DNA of 64,000 bases from Nonomuraea muscovyensis (GTDB lineage: Bacteria; Actinomycetota; Actinomycetes; Streptosporangiales; Streptosporangiaceae). The stretch covers positions 2,852,001-2,916,000 of the forward strand of contig NZ_JACHJB010000002.1 of the NCBI RefSeq assembly GCF_014207745.1, in the 5' to 3' direction. The position numbers were made by a program, and so were the translations under genes. The notes below the pieces were generated by a model. That model did no database searches and was not told where the DNA came from. It was given only the letters and a program-made list of their open reading frames with translations. Of this stretch, positions 19,940-30,632 are shown piece by piece. Position 1 is the first letter of the stretch. Every line of letters starts with the position of its first letter.

Positions 19940-20163
19940 GTGTTCCCTTGCTTGCAGCGCCGGTGGGGCACTGGATTCGGCTGCGCGAGGTCGTCCCCGC
20001 ACATGGGCTGTGCGGTGGGCGGCCCCGCTCCGGACCCCGCGACGGTAGGGGTTCCCGCTTACCGATCAACGTCGTTTCGCCTTCATCTCGCTGTCGTGCC
20101 GGGCCGGCCACGGGGAGATCAGCCCGCTGAGACCAGGGAAAGCCGGATATCTAGACTGATGCG

Positions 20164-21267
20164 GTGAGTGACGCAAAGCTCCTAACTGACCTCAAAGCCA
20201 CACACGATGGATTGAAGTGGGCCAAGGCCGGCCCAGGGGTTATCCCCGCCTGGGTGGCCGACATGGACCTGCCCACCGCACCGGCGGTCGTCCAGGCACT
20301 CAAGCGCCGCGCCGAAGGCGACCTCGGCTATCCGACCTGGCTCGACAGCCCCGGGGGCGGCCCGCTCGCCGAGGCGTTCGCCGAGCGCATGGCCTCCCGC
20401 TACGGCTGGCGGGCCGCACCGGAGTACGTGCGCGCCTACACCGACGTCAACCAGGCGCTCCAGGTTCTGCTGCACGTCTGGACGCGGCCCGGTGACGGTG
20501 TGGCGGTGCACACCCCCACATACCATCCGTTCCTGGCCACGCTGGAGGACATGGAGCGTCCGCTGCGGCCCGTGCAGTTCCGTCCCGACGGCGACTCGTG
20601 GCGGTTCGAGGTTCCCGACCTGGCCGGATGCCGGGTCCTGCTGCTGGTCAACCCGCACAACCCGACCGGCCGCGTCTTCACCAGGCAGGAGCTCGAAGAA
20701 CTGGCCGAGCACGCCGAACGGCACGACCTGCTGGTGATCGCCGACGAGATCCACGCCGATCTCACGTACGCGCCGCACGAGCACATCCCGTTCGCGACCC
20801 TCCTGCCCGAACGGACGGTCACGCTGACCTCCGCCACCAAGGCGTTCAACCTGGGCGGCATCCGGTGCTCGGTCGCCCACGTCGGCGTGCCGGAACTGCG
20901 CGAGGCGCTCGACGCGCAACCACCCTTCCTGTACGGCTCGGCCAACCTGTTCGGCGCGGAGGCGACCGTCGCGGCCTGGAGACACGGTGACGCATGGCTG
21001 GAGGAGACCCGGGCCCTGCTCGACCGCAACCGCAAGCTGATCGCGGCCCGGGTGCCCGAGACGGTCGGCTACCGGGTGCCGCAGGCGACCTACCTGGCCT
21101 GGCTCGACTACGGCCGGCCGGGAATGGCCGAGGTGCTGGAGCGGGAGAACAAGGTCCTGCTGAGCGACGGCGCCGCGTTCGGCCCCGGTGGTGAGCATCA
21201 CGTACGGCTCAACTTCGCGACCACCGAGGCGATCCTCACCGAGATCCTGGACCGCCTCTGGCCGTGA
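20164..21267 (+). CDS. PatB/MalY-type PLP aminotransferase or cystathionine beta-lyase
   Basis: This 367-residue fold-type I PLP enzyme probably cleaves or transaminates sulfur amino acids such as cystathionine. It shows DLGYPTW, NPHNPTGRVF, IADEIHADLTY and the Schiff-base lysine in SATKAFNLGG, a combination typical of the MalY/PatB subgroup. The GTG start lacks a ribosome site and follows a TAGACT -10-like element by 6 bases, suggesting a leaderless message. It stands alone between repeat-bearing intergenic regions. Confidence 0.88.
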   Translation: MSDAKLLTDLKATHDGLKWAKAGPGVIPAWVADMDLPTAPAVVQALKRRAEGDLGYPTWLDSPGGGPLAEAFAERMASRYGWRAAPEYVRAYTDVNQALQVLLHVWTRPGDGVAVHTPTYHPFLATLEDMERPLRPVQFRPDGDSWRFEVPDLAGCRVLLLVNPHNPTGRVFTRQELEELAEHAERHDLLVIADEIHADLTYAPHEHIPFATLLPERTVTLTSATKAFNLGGIRCSVAHVGVPELREALDAQPPFLYGSANLFGAEATVAAWRHGDAWLEETRALLDRNRKLIAARVPETVGYRVPQATYLAWLDYGRPGMAEVLERENKVLLSDGAAFGPGGEHHVRLNFATTEAILTEILDRLWP

Positions 21268-21374
21268 CGGTCGTGACCGCACCGGGCGTTACCGGACCGG
21301 TCGCGGGCGTTACCGCACCGGGCGTGATCGCACCGGTCGCGGACGTGCCGCACCGGGCGTGACCGCACCGGTCA

Positions 21375-21470
21375 CGGGCGTGGCCGGTCGCGGGCGTGGC
21401 CGGTCGCGGGCGTGGCCGGTCGCGGGCGTGGCCAGTCGCGGGCGTGGCCAGTCGCGGGCGTGGTCGGTCC
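21375..21470. repeat. 16-bp tandem array, six units
   Basis: Six contiguous copies of CGGGCGTGGCCGGTCG (21375, 21391, 21407, 21423, 21439, 21455) occur with one to three changes in the last three. Confidence 0.95.
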
Positions 21471-21503
21471 GCGGTTGTGACCGGTGCGGCCCTCACGGTC
21501 GTC

Positions 21504-21556
21504 ACGGTGGTGACGGCCATGACGGTGGTGACGCCATGACGGTGGTGACGGCCATG
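21504..21556. repeat. 17/18-bp tandem array
   Basis: Three copies of ACGGTGGTGACGGCCATG are present; the middle copy lacks one G. Degenerate ACGGT-type copies continue to about 21600. Confidence 0.85.
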
Positions 21557-21702
21557 TCGGTCGTAATGACGGTGACGGTCGTGATGATCGTGACGGTGGT
21601 CCGTGTTTTCGCCCTCCCTGACTGGAAAGCAGATGCCCGAGCAGGACAGGCCGGGCCTCGGGGTGAGGAGGCCCGGCATCCGGTCGAGGAAGGGATGGGG
21701 AC

Positions 21703-22269
21703 ATGGGCGAGCAGCAGCAGGACGTGATCGAGGTCCTGGTGACCGACCACCGCGAGGTCGAGGAGATGTTCACCGAGCTGGAGACGATGGTCGGCGCCAT
21801 CGGCGAGCGGCCCAAGACGCTGGCCGAGCAGGTCGTCATCGAACTGGTCCGCCACTCGGTGGCCGAGGAGCAGTTCCTGTATCCCGCGGTGCGCGAGCAC
21901 GTGCCCGGCGGCGACGAGGAAGCCGACCACGAGATCGCCGAGCACGCCGAGGCCGAGGAGACCATGAAGCGGCTGGAGGCCCTGGAGCCGGGCGACAACG
22001 ACTTCTGGCCCACCCTGGAGGAGCTGATGCGGCAGATCCGCCATCACATCCAGGACGAGGAGAACGACCTGTTCCCGCGGCTGCGGGCGGCCTGCACCCC
22101 CGAGCAGCTCACCGAGCTGGGCGCCAAGGTGCAGCGGGCGAAGAAGGTGGCGCCGACCCGGCCGCACCCGTCCGCGCCCGACACCCCGCCCGCCAACAAG
22201 CTCCTCGGGCCCGGCACCGGCCTCGTGGACCGCATCCGCGACGCGATCTCGGGCCGGGGACGTTCCTGA
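21703..22269 (+). CDS. Hemerythrin HHE cation-binding domain protein
   Basis: This 188-residue protein has a four-helix hemerythrin-like bundle that binds a di-iron site. Ligand motifs are visible: VTDHREVEEMF, VIELVRHSVAEEQFLYP, AEHAEAEETM and QIRHHIQDEENDLFP. Members act in oxygen, NO or iron sensing and storage. The C-terminal 35 residues are a Pro-rich basic tail. ATG follows AGGAAGGGATGGGGAC. No partner gene is obvious. Confidence 0.9.
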   Translation: MGEQQQDVIEVLVTDHREVEEMFTELETMVGAIGERPKTLAEQVVIELVRHSVAEEQFLYPAVREHVPGGDEEADHEIAEHAEAEETMKRLEALEPGDNDFWPTLEELMRQIRHHIQDEENDLFPRLRAACTPEQLTELGAKVQRAKKVAPTRPHPSAPDTPPANKLLGPGTGLVDRIRDAISGRGRS

Positions 22270-22351
22270 CAGGATTCGGCGCTCGCGCGGTGTCCGGATC
22301 GGGGTGGCCCGTTCGTCACCCTGGTGAGAACTCGACACCGAGGAGCGAAGA

Positions 22352-22693
22352 ATGAAGTACATGATGTTCGTCTGCACCGACAGCGAACCGGACACCGACC
22401 TGACGGACGATGTCGAGACGTGGGTGGCCGACAACGACGCCCGCGGCCGGCGGCTCGACGGTGACGCGCTGGCGCCGACGTCCGCCGCGACGACGATCCG
22501 CGTCCGTGACGGCGAACTCCTCGTCTCCGACGGGCCGTTCACCGAGACCAAGGAGGTGATCGTGGGCTACGACATCCTGGAGTGCGCCGATCTGGACGAG
22601 GCGATCGAGGTCGCCCGCGCCCACCCGATGGCCCGGCTGGGACGGCTCGAACTGCGGCCGTTCGCCTCACTGGGTGACGGGCCGCATGACTGA
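22352..22693 (+). CDS. YCII-related (DGPF) domain protein
   Basis: This 113-residue protein begins MKYMMFVCTDSEP and has the DGPFTETKEVIVGYDILECADLDEAIEVA signature of the YCII/DGPF family. These small ferredoxin-like proteins are almost always encoded before an ECF42-type sigma factor, as here. They may modulate the sigma factor, but the mechanism is not known. Its stop overlaps the sigma factor start (ATGACTGA), so the two are co-translated. Confidence 0.93.
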   Translation: MKYMMFVCTDSEPDTDLTDDVETWVADNDARGRRLDGDALAPTSAATTIRVRDGELLVSDGPFTETKEVIVGYDILECADLDEAIEVARAHPMARLGRLELRPFASLGDGPHD

Positions 22694-23903
22694 CCCGCGT
22701 CCCGCCGCGACGGCCGAGGCCGTCGCGGCGGCGAGTGCGGGTTCGTACGCCCGGATCGTCGCCGCCCTCATCCGCGTCACCGGCGACTGGACGCTGGCCG
22801 AGGACAGCGCCCAGGAGGCGCTGGCGCTCGCCCTGGAACGGTGGCCCCGGGACGGCGTTCCGGCCAGCCCGGGCGGCTGGCTCATGACCGTGGCCCGCAA
22901 CCGCGCCACCGACGTGCTGCGCCGCGCGTCCGTCGAGCGGCGCAAGCTGCAGGAACTGGCTGAGCTCGCCGACCCGGCCCCGGCCGGACGGGAGCAGGTG
23001 GTGGACGACCGGCTGCGGCTCATCTTCACCTGCTGCCATCCCGCGCTCTCCCTGGAGGCGCGCGTGGCGCTGACGCTGCGCACGGTCTGCGGGGTGCCGA
23101 CCGCCGACATCGCCCGGGTGTTCCTGGTCAGCGAGTCGGCGATGACCCGGCGGCTGACCCGGGCCAAGGCGAAGATCGCCGACGCCCGCATCCCGTACCG
23201 GGTGCCGAGCGGGCAGGAGCTCGCCGAGCGGCTGCCGGGCGTGCTCGCCGTGCTGTACCTGCTGTTCACCCGGGGATACGACGCCGGTGGAGAGCCGGCG
23301 TTCGCCGACGAGGCGATCCGGCTCGCCCGGCTGCTGGACCGGTTGCCGCCGGGCGAGCCGGAGGTCTCGGCGTTGCTCGCCTTGTTCCTCTTCCAGCACT
23401 CCCGGCGCGAGGCCCGCCGCGACGCGGACGGCCGCCTGCTCCCCCTCGACCGGCAGGATCGGCGCCGCTGGGACCGTGCCGCGATCGCCGAGGGCCTGGA
23501 GGTGCTGGGGAGGGTCCGGGGTGACGGTCCGTACGCGCTGCAGGCCCGCATCGCCGCCCACCACGCCACCGCGCCCGACGCCGAGGCCACCGACTGGCCG
23601 GCCATCGCGCGCTGGTACGACCGGCTCGCCCGGCTGCACCCCTCACCGGTGATCGCCCTGAACCGGGCCGTGGCCCACGGGTACGCCCACGGGCCGCGGG
23701 CCGGGCTCGCGCTGATCGAGCAGGCCTGTGCCGGTGGCGCGCTGGACGACTATCCGCTGGCGCTGGCGGCGCGGGCCGGCCTCGTCGCCCGCCTGGGCGA
23801 CCGCGGCCACGCCGCCGCCCTCTTCCGCCGGGCCGCCGCCCGCACCGCCGTCGAGCCCGAGCGCCGGGCGCTGCTGGACCGCGCCGACGAACTCCTCGCC
23901 TGA
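22686..23903 (+). CDS. ECF RNA polymerase sigma factor, ECF42 group
   Basis: This 405-residue sigma factor has sigma2 (YARIVAALIRVTGDWTLAEDSAQEALALALERWP), sigma4 (LIFTCCHPALSLEARVALTLRTVCGVPTADIARVFLVSESAMTRRLTRAK) and a long C-terminal DUF6596/TPR-like domain (from about residue 180) that marks ECF42. ATG 22686 overlaps the YCII stop; a GTG lies 12 bases upstream. There is no anti-sigma factor; the C-terminal domain is thought to regulate activity in this group. Confidence 0.95.
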   Translation: MTDPRPAATAEAVAAASAGSYARIVAALIRVTGDWTLAEDSAQEALALALERWPRDGVPASPGGWLMTVARNRATDVLRRASVERRKLQELAELADPAPAGREQVVDDRLRLIFTCCHPALSLEARVALTLRTVCGVPTADIARVFLVSESAMTRRLTRAKAKIADARIPYRVPSGQELAERLPGVLAVLYLLFTRGYDAGGEPAFADEAIRLARLLDRLPPGEPEVSALLALFLFQHSRREARRDADGRLLPLDRQDRRRWDRAAIAEGLEVLGRVRGDGPYALQARIAAHHATAPDAEATDWPAIARWYDRLARLHPSPVIALNRAVAHGYAHGPRAGLALIEQACAGGALDDYPLALAARAGLVARLGDRGHAAALFRRAAARTAVEPERRALLDRADELLA

Positions 23904-23951
23904 TCGCACCGGGGCCTGCCGGACGGGGACCCGGGTGGGAGGTGCCCCGGG

Positions 23952-23981
23952 CCCCCGCCCGTGCCGCTACGGGAGCGGGGG
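23952..23981. terminator. Hairpin between convergent genes
   Basis: Arms CCCCCGC (23952-23958) and GCGGGGG (23975-23981) overlap the stop codon of the leftward Tricorn gene and follow the rightward sigma-factor gene. Confidence 0.5.
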
Positions 23982-26900
23982 CAGGTCCGGCGGGGTGGCC
24001 GCCGGACGTTCCTCCAGGGCGGCCAGCGCCAGCTCGATCGCCTTCTCCAGTTGCGGGTCACGTCCGGCGACCCGGTCCTGCGGCGTGATGACGACCTCCA
24101 CGTCCGGGTCCACGCCGTAGTTCTCCACGCCCCACCCGGGCCCCTCCAGCCAGAAGGAGTAGCGGGGCTGGGTCACCACCGTGCCGTCCACCAGCGAGTA
24201 ACGCGAGTCGATGCCGATCACGCCGCCCCATGTCCGGGTGCCGACGAGCGGGCCGAGTGCGCGGTTCTTGATGCCGGCGCTGACGATGTCGCCGTCGGAC
24301 CCGGCGAACTCGTCCGTGACGGCCACGATGGGCCCGCGCGGCGAGTCGTCGGGGTAGCGGGTGGGCTCGTAGCCGCGGGCGTGCGCCCAGCCGCTGACCC
24401 GGCGTGACAGCTTCTCCAGCACCAGCTCGGAGGTGTGGCCGCCGCCGTTCTCGCGGACGTCCACGACGAGTCCTTCGCGGGCCATCTCGGTCCGCAGGTC
24501 GCGGTGGAACTGCGCCCATCCCGACGCCACCATGTCGGGTACGTGCAGGTAACCGAGCCGGCCGCCCGACGCCTCCCGGACGAAGGCCCGGCGGCCCTCC
24601 ACCCAGTCGTGGTAGCGCAGCGTGGTCTCGTCGTCGATCGGGGTGACGACCACCCGGCGCGGGTCGCCGCCGGTGGCGGGCCGTACCGTCAGCTCGGTGG
24701 GCCGCCCGGCGGTGCCGGCCAGCAGCGCGAGCGGGCCGCGCACCGGGTCGACGGGCCGCCCGCCGACCGCGACGATCGCGTCGCCCTCCCGTACGGCGAC
24801 GCCGGGTGCGAGGAGCGGCGAGCGCGCGTCGTGGTCGGACGTCTCGCCCGGCAGGATCCGCGTCACCCGCCACGTGCCGTCGTCGTCGCGGGCCAGGTCG
24901 GCGCCGAGCAGGCCCTGGCGGCGGCGCGGGTCGGCCGGTGCGGCGCTGGGCCGGGCGTAGGCGTGGGAGGTGCCGAGCTCCCCCTGGACCTCCCAGAGCA
25001 GGTCGATCAGCTCGGAGTAGGCGCCGATGCGCTCGACGAGCGGCAGGTAACGGTCGAGCGCGCCCTGCCAGTCGACGCCGTTCATGTCGGCCCGCCAGAA
25101 GTGGTCGCGCATGAGGCGGCCGGCCTCCAGGTAGCCCTGCCGCCACTCGGCGACCGGGTCGAGCTGGACCGACACCCGGTCGAGGTCGATGGTGACCACC
25201 TCGTCGCCCTCACCGGCCGAGCGGGTCTGCAGGCCGTTCTTGCCGTTGAGGACGAGGCGGGTGCCGTCGCCGCTCACCTCGAACGCCCGCAGTTCCCTGC
25301 CCAGCTCCACCTTGCAGCGCTTCTTGAGGTCGTAGCGTTCGAGGACGACCTCGCCTGCCGGCTCGGTGCCGTCGCCGAGCTGGCCGGTCAGCGGAAGCCG
25401 CAGCCAGAGCAGCGCGTCCTTGGCGGTGCGCAGGTTGTCGTAGCGACCGGCGGGCACGGGCACCGGCACGACGCGGGAGGCGAGCCCGTCCGGATCGACC
25501 TCCGTCCGCGGCGGCGCGTCGTCCTTGCCGTCCTTGCCGCCCTTACCCGCCTTGTCGTCCTTGCCGGCTTTGTCGTCCTCGCCGTTGAACCCCCGCCCCT
25601 GCAGGTTCGGGTCGAACGGCGAGGGCGTCGTCGCCCGCAGGGGCACCAGGTACGGCCGGCACCCGGAGGGGAAGGCCAGGTCGAACACGTGCGCGTCGTA
25701 CACCGGGTCGAACGTCCGCACCGACAGGAACGCCAGGTGCCTGCCGTCCCGGGTGAAGACGGGGTCGTAGTCGGCGAAGCGCACCGGCGTCACGTCGATG
25801 ACGGAGGTGCCGTCGACGCGGCCCATCCTGATCTGCGACAGCGGCCGCTGGTGCGGGTGCACCCAGGCCAGCCAGGCGGAGTCGGGCGAGAACGTGAGCC
25901 CGTTGATGTCGCCGTTGGTGGTGCGGTCGAGCTCCCTGCTCTGCCCGGACTCGACGTCGACGAGCAGCAGCCGCCCGTCGTGGGTGGCCACGGCCACGTG
26001 CTTGGCGTCGGGGGCGACGGCCAGGTCGAGTACCCGGCCGAGCTCTCCGGCGGCGAGCGTGCGGATCTCGCCGCCGGGCGTACCGATCTCCAGCCCGTCC
26101 TCGCCGGAGGCGTCGGACACCCAGACGGCCGACCCGTCGCCGCCGAGCACGCGCGGCAGCCGTACCCGGACGCCCGGCTGGGCGCGCAGTGTGCCTGCGG
26201 GTCCGTCGCGGTGGGTCACCCAGTGGGCGGTGCCGCGGATCTCGACCGCGCTCGCCCGCCCGGTCGCGTCCGGAGAGAAGCCGCCGACGCGGGCCGGCGC
26301 CGGGCGCTTGGCGCGGGCCGGGCGCGGGCCGCTGAGCGTGATGTCCAGCTTGTACGGCTCGGCGTCCAGGCCGTCCAGCAGCCACAGGTCGCCGGCGTGG
26401 CTGTAGACCACCCGCCGCCCGTCGGTCGAGGCGTGGCGGGCGTAGAACTCCTCGTGGGAGGTGTGCCGCCGCAGGTCCGTGCCGTCGGGCAGGGCGGAAT
26501 AGAGGTTGCCGACGCCGTCGGTGTCGGCCAGGAACGCCAGCCGCTCCCCCAGCCACATGACCGACCAGTGCTGGGCCGTGCTGTCGGCGAACAGCCGCGT
26601 GAACTCGCCGTCCCCCTGCGCGTCCACCCAGATCTTGCCGGCGGTGCCGCCCCGGTAGCGCTTCCACTGTGACGGCTCGCGCCACAGGGCTGAGACGGTG
26701 GCGACCTTGTCGCCGCTGGTCGCCGCGTCGCTCACCCGCCCGTACGGCAGGCGCCTGGCCGGCCCGCCGTCGAGCGGGACCGCGTACGCCCACATCCGGC
26801 TGCGCCCGCCCTGACCGAAGGAGGTGATCGCCAGCACGTCGCCGTCGCCGGTCCACCCCCGGGTACCCGTCATCGCGTTGCCCCAGTGGGTGAGCCGGTC

Positions 26901-27137
26901 GCCCTCGGGCCCGTCGACCTCGGCGGCGAACACCTCGGGCGCCCCCTCGCGGTGGCTGGTCCACGCGATGCGGGCGCCGTCGGGGGAGAACCTCGGGTAC
27001 GACACGGGGATACGGTCGGCGGTGAACCGCCAGGCCCTGCCTCCCGCCAGCGGGGCCAGCCAGACGTCGTCGTCGGCGACGAAGGTGACCAGATCACCGT
27101 GCAGATGCGGATATCTCAGGTATGCGCCAGTAGTCAC
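23967..27137 (-). CDS. Tricorn protease homologue (S41 family)
   Basis: This 1056-residue cytosolic protease probably degrades peptides released by the proteasome. It has two N-terminal beta-propellers (WD-like repeats to about residue 690, with an acidic/lysine linker near GKDDKAGKGGKDGKDD), a Tricorn C1 domain, a PDZ domain (GVAVREGDAIVAVGGRPV) and the catalytic C2 domain. The nucleophile Ser is in TDEFAGSDGDIVSAG. The length matches the family. It is monocistronic and reads away from the DoxX-like gene. Confidence 0.95.
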   Translation of the reverse strand: MTTGAYLRYPHLHGDLVTFVADDDVWLAPLAGGRAWRFTADRIPVSYPRFSPDGARIAWTSHREGAPEVFAAEVDGPEGDRLTHWGNAMTGTRGWTGDGDVLAITSFGQGGRSRMWAYAVPLDGGPARRLPYGRVSDAATSGDKVATVSALWREPSQWKRYRGGTAGKIWVDAQGDGEFTRLFADSTAQHWSVMWLGERLAFLADTDGVGNLYSALPDGTDLRRHTSHEEFYARHASTDGRRVVYSHAGDLWLLDGLDAEPYKLDITLSGPRPARAKRPAPARVGGFSPDATGRASAVEIRGTAHWVTHRDGPAGTLRAQPGVRVRLPRVLGGDGSAVWVSDASGEDGLEIGTPGGEIRTLAAGELGRVLDLAVAPDAKHVAVATHDGRLLLVDVESGQSRELDRTTNGDINGLTFSPDSAWLAWVHPHQRPLSQIRMGRVDGTSVIDVTPVRFADYDPVFTRDGRHLAFLSVRTFDPVYDAHVFDLAFPSGCRPYLVPLRATTPSPFDPNLQGRGFNGEDDKAGKDDKAGKGGKDGKDDAPPRTEVDPDGLASRVVPVPVPAGRYDNLRTAKDALLWLRLPLTGQLGDGTEPAGEVVLERYDLKKRCKVELGRELRAFEVSGDGTRLVLNGKNGLQTRSAGEGDEVVTIDLDRVSVQLDPVAEWRQGYLEAGRLMRDHFWRADMNGVDWQGALDRYLPLVERIGAYSELIDLLWEVQGELGTSHAYARPSAAPADPRRRQGLLGADLARDDDGTWRVTRILPGETSDHDARSPLLAPGVAVREGDAIVAVGGRPVDPVRGPLALLAGTAGRPTELTVRPATGGDPRRVVVTPIDDETTLRYHDWVEGRRAFVREASGGRLGYLHVPDMVASGWAQFHRDLRTEMAREGLVVDVRENGGGHTSELVLEKLSRRVSGWAHARGYEPTRYPDDSPRGPIVAVTDEFAGSDGDIVSAGIKNRALGPLVGTRTWGGVIGIDSRYSLVDGTVVTQPRYSFWLEGPGWGVENYGVDPDVEVVITPQDRVAGRDPQLEKAIELALAALEERPAATPPDLPPLP

Positions 27138-27261
27138 ACGTGAACACTAATGCCGCCGATAGTGGAGGGGCGGAAATTTGTCGTGCCCTGGTGGGCGGGC
27201 AGGGATGGGCGCAGGGCACCTGGGCAGGGGTGATACCTCACAAGAGACACTGCGAGGGATC

Positions 27262-27730
27262 ATGATGACGTTCGCCCGGGTGTACCAGATGCCGCCCCGC
27301 GTGGCGGCCGGCGCCTTCTTCCTGAGTTCGGGCCTGTCCAAGACCAGGGCCGACCGGGAGACCGCGCAGGGCGTGCACGGAATGGCCGCCGGCACGTATC
27401 CGTTCCTGCGCAAGCTCGATCCCGAGGCCTTCACCCGGCTGCTGTCGAAGGCGGAGATCGCGATGGGGGTGGCGCTGCTCGTCCCCGCGGTGCCGTCGCT
27501 GCTGGCGGGCGCCGCCCTGACCGGGTTCGCGGGCGGGCTGCTCGGCCTCTACCTCAAGACGCCGGGCATGCGGGAGGAGGGCAGCCTCCGGCCGTCTCAG
27601 CAGGGAATCCCGCTGGCCAAGGACGCCTGGCTGCTGGGCATCGGGCTCGGGCTGGTGCTGGACGAGCTGCCCACGCGCTCCGCGAGCTGTAGCCGCCGGC
27701 CGCGCGACGCGCGGCCGGCGTGCCGACACC

Positions 27731-27747
<17 letters not shown>
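27262..27747 (+). CDS. Small membrane protein of DoxX-like type
   Basis: This 161-residue protein has about four hydrophobic segments (GVALLVPAVPSLLAGAALTGFAGGLLGLYL, AKDAWLLGIGLGLVLDEL) in a DoxX/DoxD-like arrangement. Function is unknown. ATG 27262 or 27265 follows GAGGGATC. The last 23 codons are encoded by the terminator palindrome and run 17 bp into the convergent leuS gene; this tail looks unlike natural coding sequence, so the ancestral stop may have been lost by a frameshift. Confidence 0.65.
27694..27720. terminator. Near-perfect 27-bp GC palindrome between convergent genes
   Basis: Bases 27694-27706 and 27708-27720 are complementary over 13 bp around one central A. It lies in the 3' end of the DoxX-like gene and just past the leuS stop, and probably terminates both transcripts. 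Confidence 0.75.
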
Positions 27748-30181
<2,434 letters not shown>

Positions 30182-30210
30182 GGCGATTGTCCTTCTGGCT
30201 CGACTCGGAC

Positions 30211-30244
30211 CCATAAGAAAACCCCTCGTGCGCAGGACGAGGGG
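30211..30244 (-). terminator. Attenuator terminator of leuS
   Basis: Arms ACGAGGGG (30237-30244) and CCCCTCGT (30222-30229) with a 7-base loop are followed in the leuS direction by TTTTCTTAT. This is one of the few U-tract terminators in the window, and it sits between the leader peptide and leuS. Confidence 0.85.
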
Positions 30245-30247
30245 CAG

Positions 30248-30278
30248 CCGCGACGGCGAGACCTCAGGGCCGTCGCGG
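30248..30278 (-). promoter_or_regulatory. Pause or antiterminator hairpin of the leuS attenuator
   Basis: The 9-bp arms CCGCGACGG (30270-30278 as read leftward) and CCGTCGCGG (30248-30256) flank the leader-peptide stop. A ribosome stalled on the Leu codons would reach into this stem and alter folding of the terminator downstream. Confidence 0.7.
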
Positions 30279-30308
30279 CCCGCTAAGAAGCAGGGTCGCG
30301 GCACGCAT
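30264..30308 (-). CDS. leuS leader peptide MRAATLLLSGPRRP
   Basis: This 14-codon ORF has three consecutive leucine codons (CTG CTT CTT), two of them rare in such a G+C-rich genome. It is followed by a hairpin and a U-tract terminator before leuS. That layout is classical amino-acid attenuation; leuS attenuators of this kind have been predicted in some Streptomyces by comparative analysis. A TAGGCT -10-like element ends 6 bases before the ATG, so the leader may itself be leaderless. Confidence 0.8.
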   Translation of the reverse strand: MRAATLLLSGPRRP

Positions 30309-30632
30309 AGGTCAAGCCTAGCGCACCTCTTCAGGGGATTGCCGATACTCGACGCGGGCGCACCGGCACAATAGACACTTCAGGTCACGCGATACCCGAT
30401 GGTGATCTATCCGTTGTGACCTCATATGTCCCATTAGATTACCCTCGACCCCGTGAGACCTCGGGCGGAGTTCGACGGATCCGCGGCCGGCCTGCCCATG
30501 CAGGACCCGCCGACGGATCCCTATGGCTTCGCTCGTTTCGCTGCGGAACGCGCTGAGTCTCCTGGAAAATCCCATGAGATCATGCGCCATGCGCCAAACG
30601 AGGACATAACACCACCAGGAGGTACGGGAGCC
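30309..30632. other. Divergent intergenic region upstream of leuS and the membrane-protein gene
   Basis: These 324 bp hold the leuS leader promoter on the left and the 5' region of the rightward gene. AT-richer patches occur near 30370-30450. I see no further gene or clear operator. Confidence 0.5.

Larger units (their letters stand above)
21268..21702. other. Minisatellite intergenic region
   Basis: There is no gene here. The 435-bp stretch is mostly short tandem repeats, including a loose CACCGG/GGGCGTGACCG-type block (21277-21370) before two better-defined arrays. Confidence 0.7.

Noticed and set aside
24435..26672. 745-codon rightward frame antisense to the Tricorn gene
   Set aside because: It is a shadow frame; the Tricorn domains on the other strand are complete.
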